Source: Azospirillum sp. TSH64
GTDB lineage: Bacteria > Pseudomonadota > Alphaproteobacteria > Azospirillales > Azospirillaceae
Length of the DNA stretch: 64,000 nucleotides
NCBI RefSeq assembly: GCF_003116035.1
Contig: NZ_LGQW01000015.1
Coordinates: 5,368,070-5,432,069, forward strand
Reading direction: 5' to 3'
In this document: in pieces, positions 41,773-51,098 of the stretch
Numbering within the stretch: the first letter of the stretch is position 1
Layout of the letters: each line of letters starts with the position of its first letter
Made by a program: the position numbers and the translations under genes
The notes under the pieces: generated by a model
Database searches by the model: none
What the model was told of the DNA's origin: nothing
The model's input: only the letters and a program-made list of their open reading frames with translations

Positions 41773-42078
41773 TTTTCTTCACTAGGTTGTTTTGTTAAGT
41801 TTAAAAAATCCAAAAAATAGCAATCTTTCGAATGGGTGTACGCTTGGAGAGAGTGTAAAAATAAAAATAAGCGATATTGGTGTTCTTTGCAACAGGTTCG
41901 CAGAGCCACTCATGAACCTCTGCATGCCCGTATTCCGTCCTTCAATGTCATCAGGCGAATTGCAGCGGCTACAGGCAGCATTTCAAATAGTTTTTTTCTC
42001 GCCCTCTATCCCTCGGCTGCATATCCCGTGATAGGGTGCGCATCCGAAACAACACCCATCCAAGGCTCCGTGGTTCCC
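41773..42078. other. AT-rich intergenic region upstream of mutS
   Basis: 306 bases, strongly AT-rich on its left and grading to host composition; no convincing gene. It must contain the divergent promoters of mutS and the cassette beginning at 41772. It likely marks the edge of the acquired segment. Confidence 0.5.
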
Positions 42079-44760
42079 GTGTCCGACATCGCAGAAATCG
42101 TCATCCCGCCCGACGCCACCCCGATGATGGCGCAGTATCTGGAGATCAAGCAGGCGCATCCCGATTGCCTGCTGTTCTACCGGATGGGCGACTTCTACGA
42201 GATGTTCTTCGGGGATGCGGTCAATGCCGCGGCGGCGCTGGACATCGCATTGACCAAGCGCGGCCAGCATCTGGGCGAAGACATCCCGATGTGCGGCGTG
42301 CCGGTGCATTCCCACGAGAATTACCTGCAGCGCCTGATCCGCCAGGGCTTCCGCGTCGCCATCTGCGAGCAGATGGAAGACCCAGCCGAGGCGAAGAAGC
42401 GCGGGGGCAAATCGGTGGTGAAGCGCGGCGTCATCCGCATCGTCACCCCCGGCACCCTGACCGAGGACAGCCTGCTCGACGCCCGCTCCTCCAATTGGCT
42501 GGCGGCGGTGGCGGAGACGGCCGGCGGGCTGGGGCTGGCCTGGCTGGAGATGTCGACCGGCGAGCTGGTGGTGCAGCCGGTGGAGCGCACCGGACTTGGT
42601 GCGGCGCTGGGGCGTCTCGACCCGCAGGAGGTGCTGGTCTCGGAAAAGCTGAGCCAGACGCCGGAGCTGTTCGAGCTGTGGGGCGAATGGAAGTCGCGAC
42701 TGACCATCCAGCCCACCCCGCGTTTCGACAGTGAGAACGGCAGGCAGCGGCTGCTGAGCCAGTATGGCGTCGGCACGCTCGACGCCTTCGGCACCTTCAC
42801 GCGGGCGGAGGTCGCGGCGGCCGGTGCGCTGGTCGGCTATGTCGAGTTGACGCAGAAGGGGCGCGTGCCCCGGCTGTCGCCGCCGCGCCGGCTGGGGCCG
42901 GGTGCGGTGATGGAGATCGACGCTTCCACCGCGCGCAACCTGGAACTGACGCGGACGTTGAGCGGGGAGCGGCGCGGCAGCCTGCTCGCCACCATCGACC
43001 GCACGGTGACCGGAGCCGGGGCGCGGCTGCTCTGCGCCCACCTGACCTCGCCGCTGACCGATCCGGCCGCAATCGGCCGCCGGCTCGACATGGTGGAATT
43101 CGCGCTTACGGGCGAGCGGCTGCGCGGCGAGCTGCGCGGCGCCTTGCGGAGCTGCCCCGATCTGGAGCGCGCTCTGTCGCGGCTGACGCTGGGCCGGGGG
43201 GGCCCGCGCGATCTGGCGGCGATCCGCGACGGGCTGCGGCAGGCCGGGCTGATCAGGGAACTGCTGGCAGGATCCATGCCGCTGCCGGACGGGCTGGCGG
43301 CGCTGGACAAGCGGCTGGGCGCGCATTCGGAACTGGTCGACCAGCTGACCCAGGCGCTGGCGCCGGAGCTGCCGCTGCTGGCGCGCGACGGCGGCTTCAT
43401 CGCCCGCAACTACAGCTATGCGCTGGACGAGCTGGTGACGCTGCGCGACGAGAGCCGGCGGCTGATCGCCGGATTGCAGGCGAAATATGCGGATATCGCC
43501 GGGGTGCCGTCGCTGAAGGTCAAGCACAACAACGTGCTGGGCTATCACATCGAGGTCACCGCTGCCCATGCCGACAAGCTGATGTCGGATAAGGGGCGCG
43601 AAGTGTTCATGCACCGCCAGACCATGGCGAACGCCGTGCGCTTCGGCACGGTGGAGCTGTCGGATCTGGAGCGCCGCATTTCGGAGGCCGCCGACAGGGC
43701 GCTGGCGGTGGAGCTGGAGCTGTTCGCCGGGCTGGTCGAGGTGGTCGCCGGCAAGGCCGACGCCATCGCGCAAGCCGCCCATGCGCTGGCGGCGCTGGAC
43801 GTCGCCACCTCGCTGGCCGAACTGGCGGAGGAGCGGCGCTACAGCCGGCCGCTGGTCGACGACAGCCTCGCCTTCTCGATCAAGGGCGGGCGGCATCCGG
43901 TGGTGGAGGCGGTGCTGGACGCCGCCCATGGCGGGCCGTTCGTGGCGAACGATTGCGACCTGGCGCCGGACAACCGGCTGTGGCTGCTGACCGGTCCGAA
44001 CATGGCCGGTAAATCGACCTTCCTGCGGCAGAACGCGCTGATCGCGATCCTGGCGCAGATGGGCGGCTTCGTGCCGGCGGAACAGGCCCATATCGGGGTG
44101 GTCGACCGGCTCTACAGCCGCGTCGGCGCCGCCGACGATCTGGCGCGCGGGCGCTCCACCTTCATGGTGGAGATGGTGGAAACGGCGGCGATCCTGAACC
44201 AGTCGGGCACGCGGGCGCTGGTGATCCTCGACGAGATCGGGCGCGGGACGGCGACCTTCGACGGGCTGTCGATCGCCTGGGCCTGTGTGGAGCATCTGCA
44301 CGACGTGAATCGCTGCCGGGCGCTGTTCGCGACGCACTATCACGAGCTGACGATGCTGGCGTCGAAGCTGCCGGCGCTGTCCTGCCACACCATGCGCATC
44401 AAGGAATGGCAGGGCGACGTGGTGTTCCTGCACGAGGTGACGGCGGGGGCGGCGGACCGCAGCTATGGCATCCACGTCGCCAAGCTGGCCGGGCTGCCGC
44501 CGGCGGTGGTCGGGCGGGCCGACGAGGTGCTGAAGCTGCTGGAATCGGGCGACCAGAACGCGACGATCCACCGGCTGGCCGAGGATCTGCCGCTGTTCAG
44601 CGCGGCGCTGAAACGGCCGGCGAAGGTGGTGGCGGAGGTCGAGACGGCACCGGCCGGGCCGTCGGCGGTCGAGGTGGCGCTGGCGGGGATCGATCCGGAC
44701 AGCTTGACGCCGAAGCAGGCACTGGAGGAGCTGTATCGGCTGCGCGGGATGGTAAGGTAA
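42079..44760 (+). CDS. mutS: DNA mismatch repair protein MutS
   Basis: 893-residue mismatch sensor. Domain I starts TPMMAQYLEIKQAHPDCLLFYRMGDFYEMFF with the mismatch-wedge Phe-x-Glu (FYEMF). The ATPase carries Walker A GPNMAGKST (~residue 640), the ALVILDEIGRGTATFDGLSIAW Walker B/signature, and the C-terminal helix-turn-helix. A GTG at 42079 (MSDIAEIV) is chosen because it starts the protein at the domain; the open frame reaches 41836 in AT-rich DNA. No frameshift. Confidence 0.94.
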   Translation: MSDIAEIVIPPDATPMMAQYLEIKQAHPDCLLFYRMGDFYEMFFGDAVNAAAALDIALTKRGQHLGEDIPMCGVPVHSHENYLQRLIRQGFRVAICEQMEDPAEAKKRGGKSVVKRGVIRIVTPGTLTEDSLLDARSSNWLAAVAETAGGLGLAWLEMSTGELVVQPVERTGLGAALGRLDPQEVLVSEKLSQTPELFELWGEWKSRLTIQPTPRFDSENGRQRLLSQYGVGTLDAFGTFTRAEVAAAGALVGYVELTQKGRVPRLSPPRRLGPGAVMEIDASTARNLELTRTLSGERRGSLLATIDRTVTGAGARLLCAHLTSPLTDPAAIGRRLDMVEFALTGERLRGELRGALRSCPDLERALSRLTLGRGGPRDLAAIRDGLRQAGLIRELLAGSMPLPDGLAALDKRLGAHSELVDQLTQALAPELPLLARDGGFIARNYSYALDELVTLRDESRRLIAGLQAKYADIAGVPSLKVKHNNVLGYHIEVTAAHADKLMSDKGREVFMHRQTMANAVRFGTVELSDLERRISEAADRALAVELELFAGLVEVVAGKADAIAQAAHALAALDVATSLAELAEERRYSRPLVDDSLAFSIKGGRHPVVEAVLDAAHGGPFVANDCDLAPDNRLWLLTGPNMAGKSTFLRQNALIAILAQMGGFVPAEQAHIGVVDRLYSRVGAADDLARGRSTFMVEMVETAAILNQSGTRALVILDEIGRGTATFDGLSIAWACVEHLHDVNRCRALFATHYHELTMLASKLPALSCHTMRIKEWQGDVVFLHEVTAGAADRSYGIHVAKLAGLPPAVVGRADEVLKLLESGDQNATIHRLAEDLPLFSAALKRPAKVVAEVETAPAGPSAVEVALAGIDPDSLTPKQALEELYRLRGMVR

Positions 44761-44762
44761 AT

Positions 44763-44874
44763 CCCTTCTCCCCCCTGGGGAGAAGGTTAGGATGAGGGGG
44801 TTCGGCGCAGCCGAAGACATCCGGCAGGTGCATCCCCCTCACCCCGACCCTCTCCCCGGGGGGGGAGAGGGGGA
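44763..44874. repeat. Paired inverted extragenic repeats, second locus
   Basis: Two reverse-complementary ~40-base copies (44763-44800 and 44833-44874) of the same CCCTCTCCCC/GGGGAGAGGG + TGAGGGGG element seen at 34181-34318, between convergent mutS and the SDR gene. Left copy has diverged (CTTCTCC). Confidence 0.8.
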
Positions 44875-44886
44875 TTTAGGCAGTCG

Positions 44887-45594
44887 CTATTGCGCCTGAA
44901 CCAACTCCCCGTGGCGCTCGCACCCGGCCTCGGCCAATTCCACGAAACGCTCGGTCACGTCGTCGGGCTGGGCGACCTTGGTCGGGTCCTCGCCGGGGAA
45001 GGCCTGGGTGCGCAGCTTGCTCGCCACCACGCCGGGGTCGAGCAGGTTGACGCGCAGGGTCGAGCCGGCGACCTCCATCGCATAGGTCTTCACGATCATC
45101 TCCAGCGCCGCCTTGCTGGCGCCGTAAGGCATCCAGTAATGGTGCGGCGCCTTGGCGGCGGCCGACGTCACGAAGATGGCGCGGCCGGTGCCCGACGCGC
45201 GCAGCAGCGGATCCATCGAACGGATCAGCCGGTAGTTCGCCGTCACGTTCAGGTCCATCACCCGTGACCACAGCTTCGGATCGTACTGGGCGACCGGACC
45301 CAGCGCCTCCAGCGCGCCGGCATTGCCGACGACCACGTCCAGCTTGCCGAAGCGCTGGTAGAGCGCATGGCCGAGCTGGTCGATCTTGTCGTAGTCGCGC
45401 AGGTCCATCGGCACCAGCGTCGCCGACTGGCCGGAGAGCTTCTGGATGGCGTCATCGGTCTCCTCCAGCCCGCCGACCGTGCGGGCGACCAGGACCAGAT
45501 GGGCGCCTTCGGCGGCGAAACGCTTGGCGACGGCGGCGCCGATGCCGCGCGAGGCGCCGGTGACGAGGGCGATGCGGCCGGAGAGACGGGACAT
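44887..45594 (-). CDS. Short-chain dehydrogenase/reductase
   Basis: 235-residue classical SDR: cofactor motif TGASRGIG (~12-19), NAGA (~90), catalytic Ser in VTSAA, Tyr and Lys in YGASK. Substrate unknown. Located between the convergent mutS and the upstream purF terminator; the N terminus MSRLSGRIALVTGASRGIGA fits. Could be an oxidoreductase of polyol or ketone metabolism. Confidence 0.85.
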   Translation of the reverse strand: MSRLSGRIALVTGASRGIGAAVAKRFAAEGAHLVLVARTVGGLEETDDAIQKLSGQSATLVPMDLRDYDKIDQLGHALYQRFGKLDVVVGNAGALEALGPVAQYDPKLWSRVMDLNVTANYRLIRSMDPLLRASGTGRAIFVTSAAAKAPHHYWMPYGASKAALEMIVKTYAMEVAGSTLRVNLLDPGVVASKLRTQAFPGEDPTKVAQPDDVTERFVELAEAGCERHGELVQAQ

Positions 45595-45636
45595 GGGGAC
45601 GACTCGTTTCCTGGGATTATTGTTCGTTCACATATG

Positions 45637-45669
45637 AAAAACCCTCCCCCAGGACGGGAGAGGGTTTTT
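45637..45669 (-). terminator. Intrinsic terminator after purF
   Basis: Arms AAAAACCCTC / GAGGGTTTTT separated by 13 bases, just after the minus-strand purF stop (45675). T-tracts on both sides make it usable in either direction. Confidence 0.7.
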
Positions 45670-45674
45670 CGAGG

Positions 45675-47123
45675 TCAGGCGCGAACCGGGACGTTCGACT
45701 CGACCGGCGGCTGGTCCAGCGCGTCGGTCAGCGGGATCGGGTAATCGCCGGTGAAGCAGGCGTCGCAGTAGCCGAGCTTGGCCGGGTCGCGCTTCTCGTC
45801 GCCCATCGCGCGGTAGAGGCCGTCGAGCGAGATGAAGGCGAGGCTGTCGGCCTGGATGAACTCGCGCATCTGTTCCACCGTCATGCGGTGGGCCAGCAGC
45901 TTGCTCTGCTCCGGCGTGTCGATGCCGTAGAAGCAGGGGTGCGAGGTCGGCGGGCTGGAGATGCGCATGTGCACCTCCTTGGCCCCGGCGGCGCGCACCA
46001 TCTCGACGATCTTCTTCGACGTGGTGCCGCGGACGATGCTGTCGTCCACCAGCACGACGCGCTTGCCCTCGATCATCGCACGGTTGGCGTTGTGCTTCAG
46101 CTTCACGCCGAGATGGCGGATCTGGTCGGTCGGCTCGATGAAGGTACGGCCGACATAATGGTTGCGGATGATGCCGAGGTCGAAGGGCACGCCGGCTTCC
46201 TGGGCATAGCCCAGCGCCGCGGGCACGCCGCTGTCCGGCACCGGCACGATCACGTCGGCGGGCACGCCGGCCTCGCGGGCCAGCTCGCGGCCGATGCGCT
46301 GGCGCGCCTCATAGACGGAGGTGCCTTCCATCACGCTGTCGGGGCGGGCGAAGTAGATGTATTCGAAGATGCACAGGCGGCGCTGCTGCGGCTGGAACGG
46401 GCGCAGGCTGTGGACGCCGCTGTCGTCGATGACGATCATCTCGCCCGGCTCGACGTCGCGGACATAGTCGGCGCCGACGATGTCGAAGGCACAGGTCTCG
46501 CTGGCCAGGATGTAGGTGTCGCCGAGCTTGCCAAGCACCAGCGGACGGACGCCAAGCGCGTCACGGACGCCGATGACCTCCTTGGAGGACAGCGCCACCA
46601 GGGAGAAGGCGCCCTCGACCTGCCGCACCGCCTCGATCAGCCGGTCGACCGGCGAACCGCCGCGGGCGGTCGCCATCAGGTGGACGATGACCTCGGTGTC
46701 GGTCGAGGACTGGAACAGGCAGCCGCGGCGGACCAGCTGGCGGCGCAGCACCTGGGCGTTGGTCAGGTTGCCGTTGTGCGCCAGCGCGAAGCCGCCGAAC
46801 TCGAAGTCGGCGTAGAGCGGCTGGACGTTGCGGATCGAGGTGTCGCCGGTGGTGGCGTAGCGCACATGGCCGATGGCGCTGCCGCCCTTCAGCTTGGCGA
46901 TGATCGCCTCGGAGCTGAAATGGTCGCCGACCAGGCCCAGCGTGTGCTGGAGGTGGAACCGGCCGCCGTCGAAGCTGACGATGCCCGCCGCCTCCTGCCC
47001 GCGGTGCTGCAGGGCATGCAGGCCCAGCGCCGTGATGGCGCCCGCCTGCGGGTTGCCGTAGATGCCGAACACGCCGCACTCTTCGCGCAGCTTGTCGTCG
47101 TCGAACGGATGCGTCGTCAGCAT
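45675..47123 (-). CDS. purF: Amidophosphoribosyltransferase
   Basis: 482-residue first enzyme of purine synthesis, making phosphoribosylamine from PRPP and glutamine. The N-terminal nucleophile glutaminase has Cys16 after a short propeptide (DDKLREECGVFGIYG), and the phosphoribosyltransferase site is VVLVDDSIVRGTTSKK. The ATG at 47123 gives the family start with AAGGA ten bases upstream. Next upstream on the strand is cvpA, a common partner. Confidence 0.96.
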   Translation of the reverse strand: MLTTHPFDDDKLREECGVFGIYGNPQAGAITALGLHALQHRGQEAAGIVSFDGGRFHLQHTLGLVGDHFSSEAIIAKLKGGSAIGHVRYATTGDTSIRNVQPLYADFEFGGFALAHNGNLTNAQVLRRQLVRRGCLFQSSTDTEVIVHLMATARGGSPVDRLIEAVRQVEGAFSLVALSSKEVIGVRDALGVRPLVLGKLGDTYILASETCAFDIVGADYVRDVEPGEMIVIDDSGVHSLRPFQPQQRRLCIFEYIYFARPDSVMEGTSVYEARQRIGRELAREAGVPADVIVPVPDSGVPAALGYAQEAGVPFDLGIIRNHYVGRTFIEPTDQIRHLGVKLKHNANRAMIEGKRVVLVDDSIVRGTTSKKIVEMVRAAGAKEVHMRISSPPTSHPCFYGIDTPEQSKLLAHRMTVEQMREFIQADSLAFISLDGLYRAMGDEKRDPAKLGYCDACFTGDYPIPLTDALDQPPVESNVPVRA

Positions 47124-47231
47124 CACCAGAAGTCCTTCGTCCAAGAGGCGCCGTCGGCGCGCGTCAGCACATGCAACGGAAAAAACCACGGTCCCACAAA
47201 CGTCAATCGCGCCAAAACCGAGCGGTCAAGC

Positions 47232-47921
47232 TCAGCGGGCGTTGTTCTGCATCAGCCTTTCAAGATCGGCGCGATCGCGGTCCTTATAACCGGTATCGGG
47301 CGCCTGCGCACCCCCGGTCTTCGCGGGGCTGGGCACCGGCGTCGACAGGCGGTCGAGCGCCTGCTTGGCCTCCATCGCCTGACGCGCACGGTCGCGCGCC
47401 ATGTCCATCTGGCCGAGACCTTCCTTGCGCAAATTCTCCGGCACGAAGGCGTAGAGCGTTTCCGCCCCCATCGCCAGGAAGGGCCGGGTCTTCGCCTGCT
47501 GGAGCCAGACCGGCTGTTCGGCCTGGTTCGGCACCAGCCACAGGAAGAAGAGGTAGGCGATGGAAACCAGGATCCCACCCTTCACCAGACCGAACGCAAA
47601 GCCCAGCGTGCGGTCCAGCGCCGACAGGGCGGAGGCCTGCACCCCGCGCGACAGGCTGCGGCCCAGCAGCGACAGCACGATCAGCGCGACGATGAAGACG
47701 CCCACCGCCGAGGCGGCGTAGGCCAGCATCTCGAAGCGGATGTAGATCTGCGCATAGGGCAGGACATGGGGCAGCGCGTAGAGCGTGACGATGGCCGCAC
47801 CGGCCCAGGCGGCAACCGACACCAGTTCGGCGACGAGGCCGCGGCTGAAGGCGAGCAGTGCGGCCAGGAGCAGCACGGCGAAGACGACGATGTCCACCGG
47901 ATTGACGGGAAGAGTGTCCAT
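47232..47921 (-). CDS. cvpA: CvpA family membrane protein
   Basis: 229 residues with four transmembrane segments within the first ~130 (VNPVDIVVFAVLLLAALLAF; AAIVTLYALPHVL; VGVFIVALIVLSLL; GFAFGLVKGGILVSIAYLFF), the CvpA fold, and a polar C-terminal tail. Ends 108 bases before purF, the arrangement found in many proteobacteria (cvpA-purF). Its biochemical role is unsettled; envelope maintenance and colicin V production are reported for E. coli. Confidence 0.92.
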   Translation of the reverse strand: MDTLPVNPVDIVVFAVLLLAALLAFSRGLVAELVSVAAWAGAAIVTLYALPHVLPYAQIYIRFEMLAYAASAVGVFIVALIVLSLLGRSLSRGVQASALSALDRTLGFAFGLVKGGILVSIAYLFFLWLVPNQAEQPVWLQQAKTRPFLAMGAETLYAFVPENLRKEGLGQMDMARDRARQAMEAKQALDRLSTPVPSPAKTGGAQAPDTGYKDRDRADLERLMQNNAR

Positions 47922-47996
47922 GACCCTGTGCCGATTGCCTGTAGGGATTGATGAGGTGCCGATTGGTGAATGTGCCGAGTGAAGGCGGAATTGCGG

Positions 47997-49445
47997 TCAG
48001 ATGTATTCGTCGTCACGCGAGCGGCGCGTGTCGTTGTCGTCATGGCCGCGCCGGGACGGCGGCCGGCCGGAGGAGCCCTGCGGCTGGAACAGCGGCATCA
48101 GCTCGCCCAGCTGCTGGAGTTCGACGGTCTTGAGGCCGTTGTCGCCGCGGCTGCCCTTCTTGCCGGCGCGCCGCGCCGGGAAGATGGCGGAGGAGAAGCC
48201 GAGCTTCGCCGCCTCCTTCAGCCGGGTGTCGGTCTGGCTCACGGCGCGGACCTCGCCGGACAGGCCGAGTTCGCCGAACACCACCGTGTCGGCCGGCACC
48301 GGCTCCCCGGTCAGCGACGACACCAGCGCCGCGGCGACCGCCAGATCGGCCGCCGGTTCGGTGATGCGCAGGCCGCCCGCCACGCTCAGATAGACGTCGT
48401 TGGCGCCGATCTGCACGCCGCAGCGCGCCTCCAGCACCGCCAGCACCATAGCGAGGCGCGCCGAATCCCAGCCGACCACGGCGCGGCGCGGCGTGCCGAG
48501 CGGCGACGGGGCGACCAGCGCCTGCACCTCGACCAGCACGGGACGGGTGCCCTCCATCCCGGCGAAGACGGCGGCCCCCGACACGTCGCCGCGGCGTTCG
48601 GCCAGGAACAGGGCGGACGGGTTGGCGACCTCGCCCAGCCCGGCGTCGCCCATCTCGAACACGCCGATCTCGTCGGTCGGGCCGAAGCGGTTCTTCACCG
48701 CGCGCAGGATGCGGAACTGGTGGCCGCGCTCGCCTTCAAAATAGAGCACCGTGTCCACCATGTGCTCCAGCACGCGGGGACCGGCGATCATGCCTTCCTT
48801 CGTCACATGGCCGACCAGCAGCAGGACGACGCCGCGCCGCTTGGCGACGCGGATCAGCTCCTGCGCGCTGGCGCGGACCTGGGCGACGGTGCCGGGGGCG
48901 CTGTCCAGATTGTCCATGTACATGGTCTGGATCGAATCGATGACGATCACCTCCGGACCCTTGGCGTCGTCGAGCGAGGCGACGATGTCGCGCACGCTGG
49001 TGGCCGAGGCCAGATCGACGGGGGCGGTGGCGCAGCCCAGCCGCTGGGCGCGCAGACGGACCTGATCGACCGCCTCCTCGCCCGAGACATAGGCGCAGCG
49101 GTGGTCCTGCGACAGCCGGGCCATCGCCTGGAGCAGCAGGGTCGATTTGCCGATGCCGGGATCGCCGCCGATCAGGATGGCCGAGCCGGGGACCAGCCCG
49201 CCGCCGCAGACGCGGTCGAACTCGGCGATGCCGGTCATGCGTCGGGGCGGCGCCTCGCTGGAGCCGTGCAGCCCGACGAAGTCGATGCGGCGGCCGCGGG
49301 CCGCGCCCAGCCCTTTGGGCGCGCTGTCGGGCGCGGCCTCCTCGACGAGGCTGTTCCATTCGCCGCAGGCGTCGCACTTGCCCGCCCATTTGGGGAAGGA
49401 GGCGCCGCAAGCCTGGCAGACATATCGGGTGGTGGGCTTCGCCAA
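47997..49445 (-). CDS. radA: DNA repair protein RadA
   Basis: 482-residue RecA-like helicase that promotes branch migration. Order: zinc finger CxxC-x10-CxxC (Cys10, 13, 24, 27), ATPase with Walker A GDPGIGKST, the KNRFG motif of RadA, and a C-terminal Lon-protease-like domain. Complete and of normal length; tail is Arg/Asp-rich (GRPPSRRGHDDND...). Followed on the same strand by cvpA and purF. Confidence 0.95.
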   Translation of the reverse strand: MAKPTTRYVCQACGASFPKWAGKCDACGEWNSLVEEAAPDSAPKGLGAARGRRIDFVGLHGSSEAPPRRMTGIAEFDRVCGGGLVPGSAILIGGDPGIGKSTLLLQAMARLSQDHRCAYVSGEEAVDQVRLRAQRLGCATAPVDLASATSVRDIVASLDDAKGPEVIVIDSIQTMYMDNLDSAPGTVAQVRASAQELIRVAKRRGVVLLLVGHVTKEGMIAGPRVLEHMVDTVLYFEGERGHQFRILRAVKNRFGPTDEIGVFEMGDAGLGEVANPSALFLAERRGDVSGAAVFAGMEGTRPVLVEVQALVAPSPLGTPRRAVVGWDSARLAMVLAVLEARCGVQIGANDVYLSVAGGLRITEPAADLAVAAALVSSLTGEPVPADTVVFGELGLSGEVRAVSQTDTRLKEAAKLGFSSAIFPARRAGKKGSRGDNGLKTVELQQLGELMPLFQPQGSSGRPPSRRGHDDNDTRRSRDDEYI

Positions 49446-49615
49446 AGGTCTGGTAGTCCAATGGGGATAGGGCCCGCCACATATAGCAAGCCATTCCGCC
49501 GAATCCTACGATTGCAGGGGTGGAATGCAGGGGCTTTTTTCAGACGGGTGGCGTGATAGCTTGTTGCGCTGCCTGCGGATGGTCGCAGCGGCCGAAGGTT
49601 GGTCAGAGGATTTAC

Positions 49616-50443
49616 GTGACGGATGACGGTTTGATGGACAAGGATGGACGGCGGATCGTTCTGCACGGTCCGGAAGAGTTCGCGGCGCTGCGCAAGGCCT
49701 GCCGGCTGGCGGCCGAGACGCTGGACTACATCGCGCCCTTCGTGGTGCCGGGCGTCAGCACGGGGAGACTCGACACGCTGATCGAGGAGTTCCAGCGCGA
49801 CCGTGGCGGCATCCCGGCGACGCTGGGCTACCAGGGCTATCCGGCCTGCAGCTGCATCTCGCCCAACCATGTCGTCAACCACGGCATCCCCAGCGACGAC
49901 AAGAAGCTGGTCGAGGGCGACATCGTCAACATCGACGTCACCGTGATCCTGGACGGCTGGTACGGCGACAGCAGCCGCATGTATTTCGTCGGTGAGAAGG
50001 TCGGCGTGAAGGCGCGCAAACTGGTCGATTTGACCTACCGCTGCATGATGGCCGGCATCGCCCAGGCCAAGCCCGGCAACCATCTGGGCGACATCGGCCA
50101 TGCCATCCAGACGATGGCGGAGGCGGCGCGCTGCTCGGTCGTGCGCGATTTCGGCGGTCACGGCATCGGGCGGGAGTTCCACGGCGCCCCGCACGTCGAT
50201 CATTTCGGCAAGCCCGGCACCGGCGTGGAGCTGCGCCCCGGCATGGTCTTCACGGTCGAGCCGATGATCAACGCCGGCCGTCCCGAGGTGAAGATCCTGT
50301 CCGACGGCTGGACCACGGTCACCCGCGACCGCTCGCTGTCGGCGCAGTTCGAGCACCAGATCGGCATCACCGAGGACGGCTGCGAGATCTTCACCCTCTC
50401 CCCCGCCGGCCACACCCAGCCGCCCTACGGGAGCGCCGCATGA
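49616..50443 (+). CDS. map: Methionine aminopeptidase, type I
   Basis: 275-residue metalloenzyme removing N-terminal methionine. Metal ligands fall in NIDVTVILDGWYGDSSRM, in FGGHGIGREFH (His) and in FTVEPMI (Glu). Start is a GTG at 49616 preceded by AGAGGA at five bases; ATG at 49634 (MDKDGRR) is the alternative. Ends in ATGA overlap with the NUDIX gene. Divergent from radA. Confidence 0.93.
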   Translation: MTDDGLMDKDGRRIVLHGPEEFAALRKACRLAAETLDYIAPFVVPGVSTGRLDTLIEEFQRDRGGIPATLGYQGYPACSCISPNHVVNHGIPSDDKKLVEGDIVNIDVTVILDGWYGDSSRMYFVGEKVGVKARKLVDLTYRCMMAGIAQAKPGNHLGDIGHAIQTMAEAARCSVVRDFGGHGIGREFHGAPHVDHFGKPGTGVELRPGMVFTVEPMINAGRPEVKILSDGWTTVTRDRSLSAQFEHQIGITEDGCEIFTLSPAGHTQPPYGSAA

Positions 50444-51060
50444 GCGACGACCGGAAGCAGGACGAACAGAAGCAGGGCGAACAGAAGCCTTGGGACGTGC
50501 TCGGCAGCCGTGAGCTGCTGGACGCCAGCCCGTACCTGAAGGTGCGGGCGGAGACGGTGCGGCTGCCGGACGGGCGGACGGTGGATAATTTCTACCAGCT
50601 CGACCAGCCCGACTTCGCCCTGATGTATGTGGAGACCGAGGACGGCAAGGTCGTGATGCTGCGCACCTACAAGCACGGGCCGCGCCGCGTCAGCCTGACC
50701 TTCCCCGCCGGCGCCATCGAGCCCGGCGAGGATCCGCTGGCCGCCGCCAAACGCGAACTGCTGGAGGAAACCGGCTATGCCGCCGACGACTGGACGGCGC
50801 TGGGCGGCTTTGTCGTCGGGGCGAACTCGAAGGGCAGCACCTGCCACATGTTCCACGCCAAGGGCGCCCGCAAGGTGGCGGAACCCGATCAGGGCGATCT
50901 GGAGGACATGCGGATCGAGCTGCACAGCGCCCGCGAGCTGATCGACGCGGCGGCCCAGGGCGACTATGCGGTGCTGCCGGTGATCGCCATGCTGGGGGCG
51001 ATGCTGCTGCCGGAACTGCGCGAGGGGCTGGGCATGGCGGCGCGGACGCGGTCGGTGTAG
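50440..51060 (+). CDS. NUDIX hydrolase (ADP-ribose pyrophosphatase-like)
   Basis: 206 residues with Nudix box GAIEPGEDPLAAAKRELLEE plus TGY. The upstream fold and the lack of other domains resemble NudF/ADP-ribose diphosphatases, so a nucleoside-diphosphate-sugar substrate is likely. Its ATG overlaps the map stop by four bases, implying coupling. Confidence 0.88.
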   Translation: MSDDRKQDEQKQGEQKPWDVLGSRELLDASPYLKVRAETVRLPDGRTVDNFYQLDQPDFALMYVETEDGKVVMLRTYKHGPRRVSLTFPAGAIEPGEDPLAAAKRELLEETGYAADDWTALGGFVVGANSKGSTCHMFHAKGARKVAEPDQGDLEDMRIELHSARELIDAAAQGDYAVLPVIAMLGAMLLPELREGLGMAARTRSV

Positions 51061-51098
51061 AAAGACGGGGCGACCTTTCACCGACCGGGAGGGCGGCC

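Noticed and set aside
41792..42031. 79-codon plus-strand frame upstream of mutS
   Set aside because: Lies in AT-rich intergenic DNA without a ribosome-binding site; residue pattern not protein-like.
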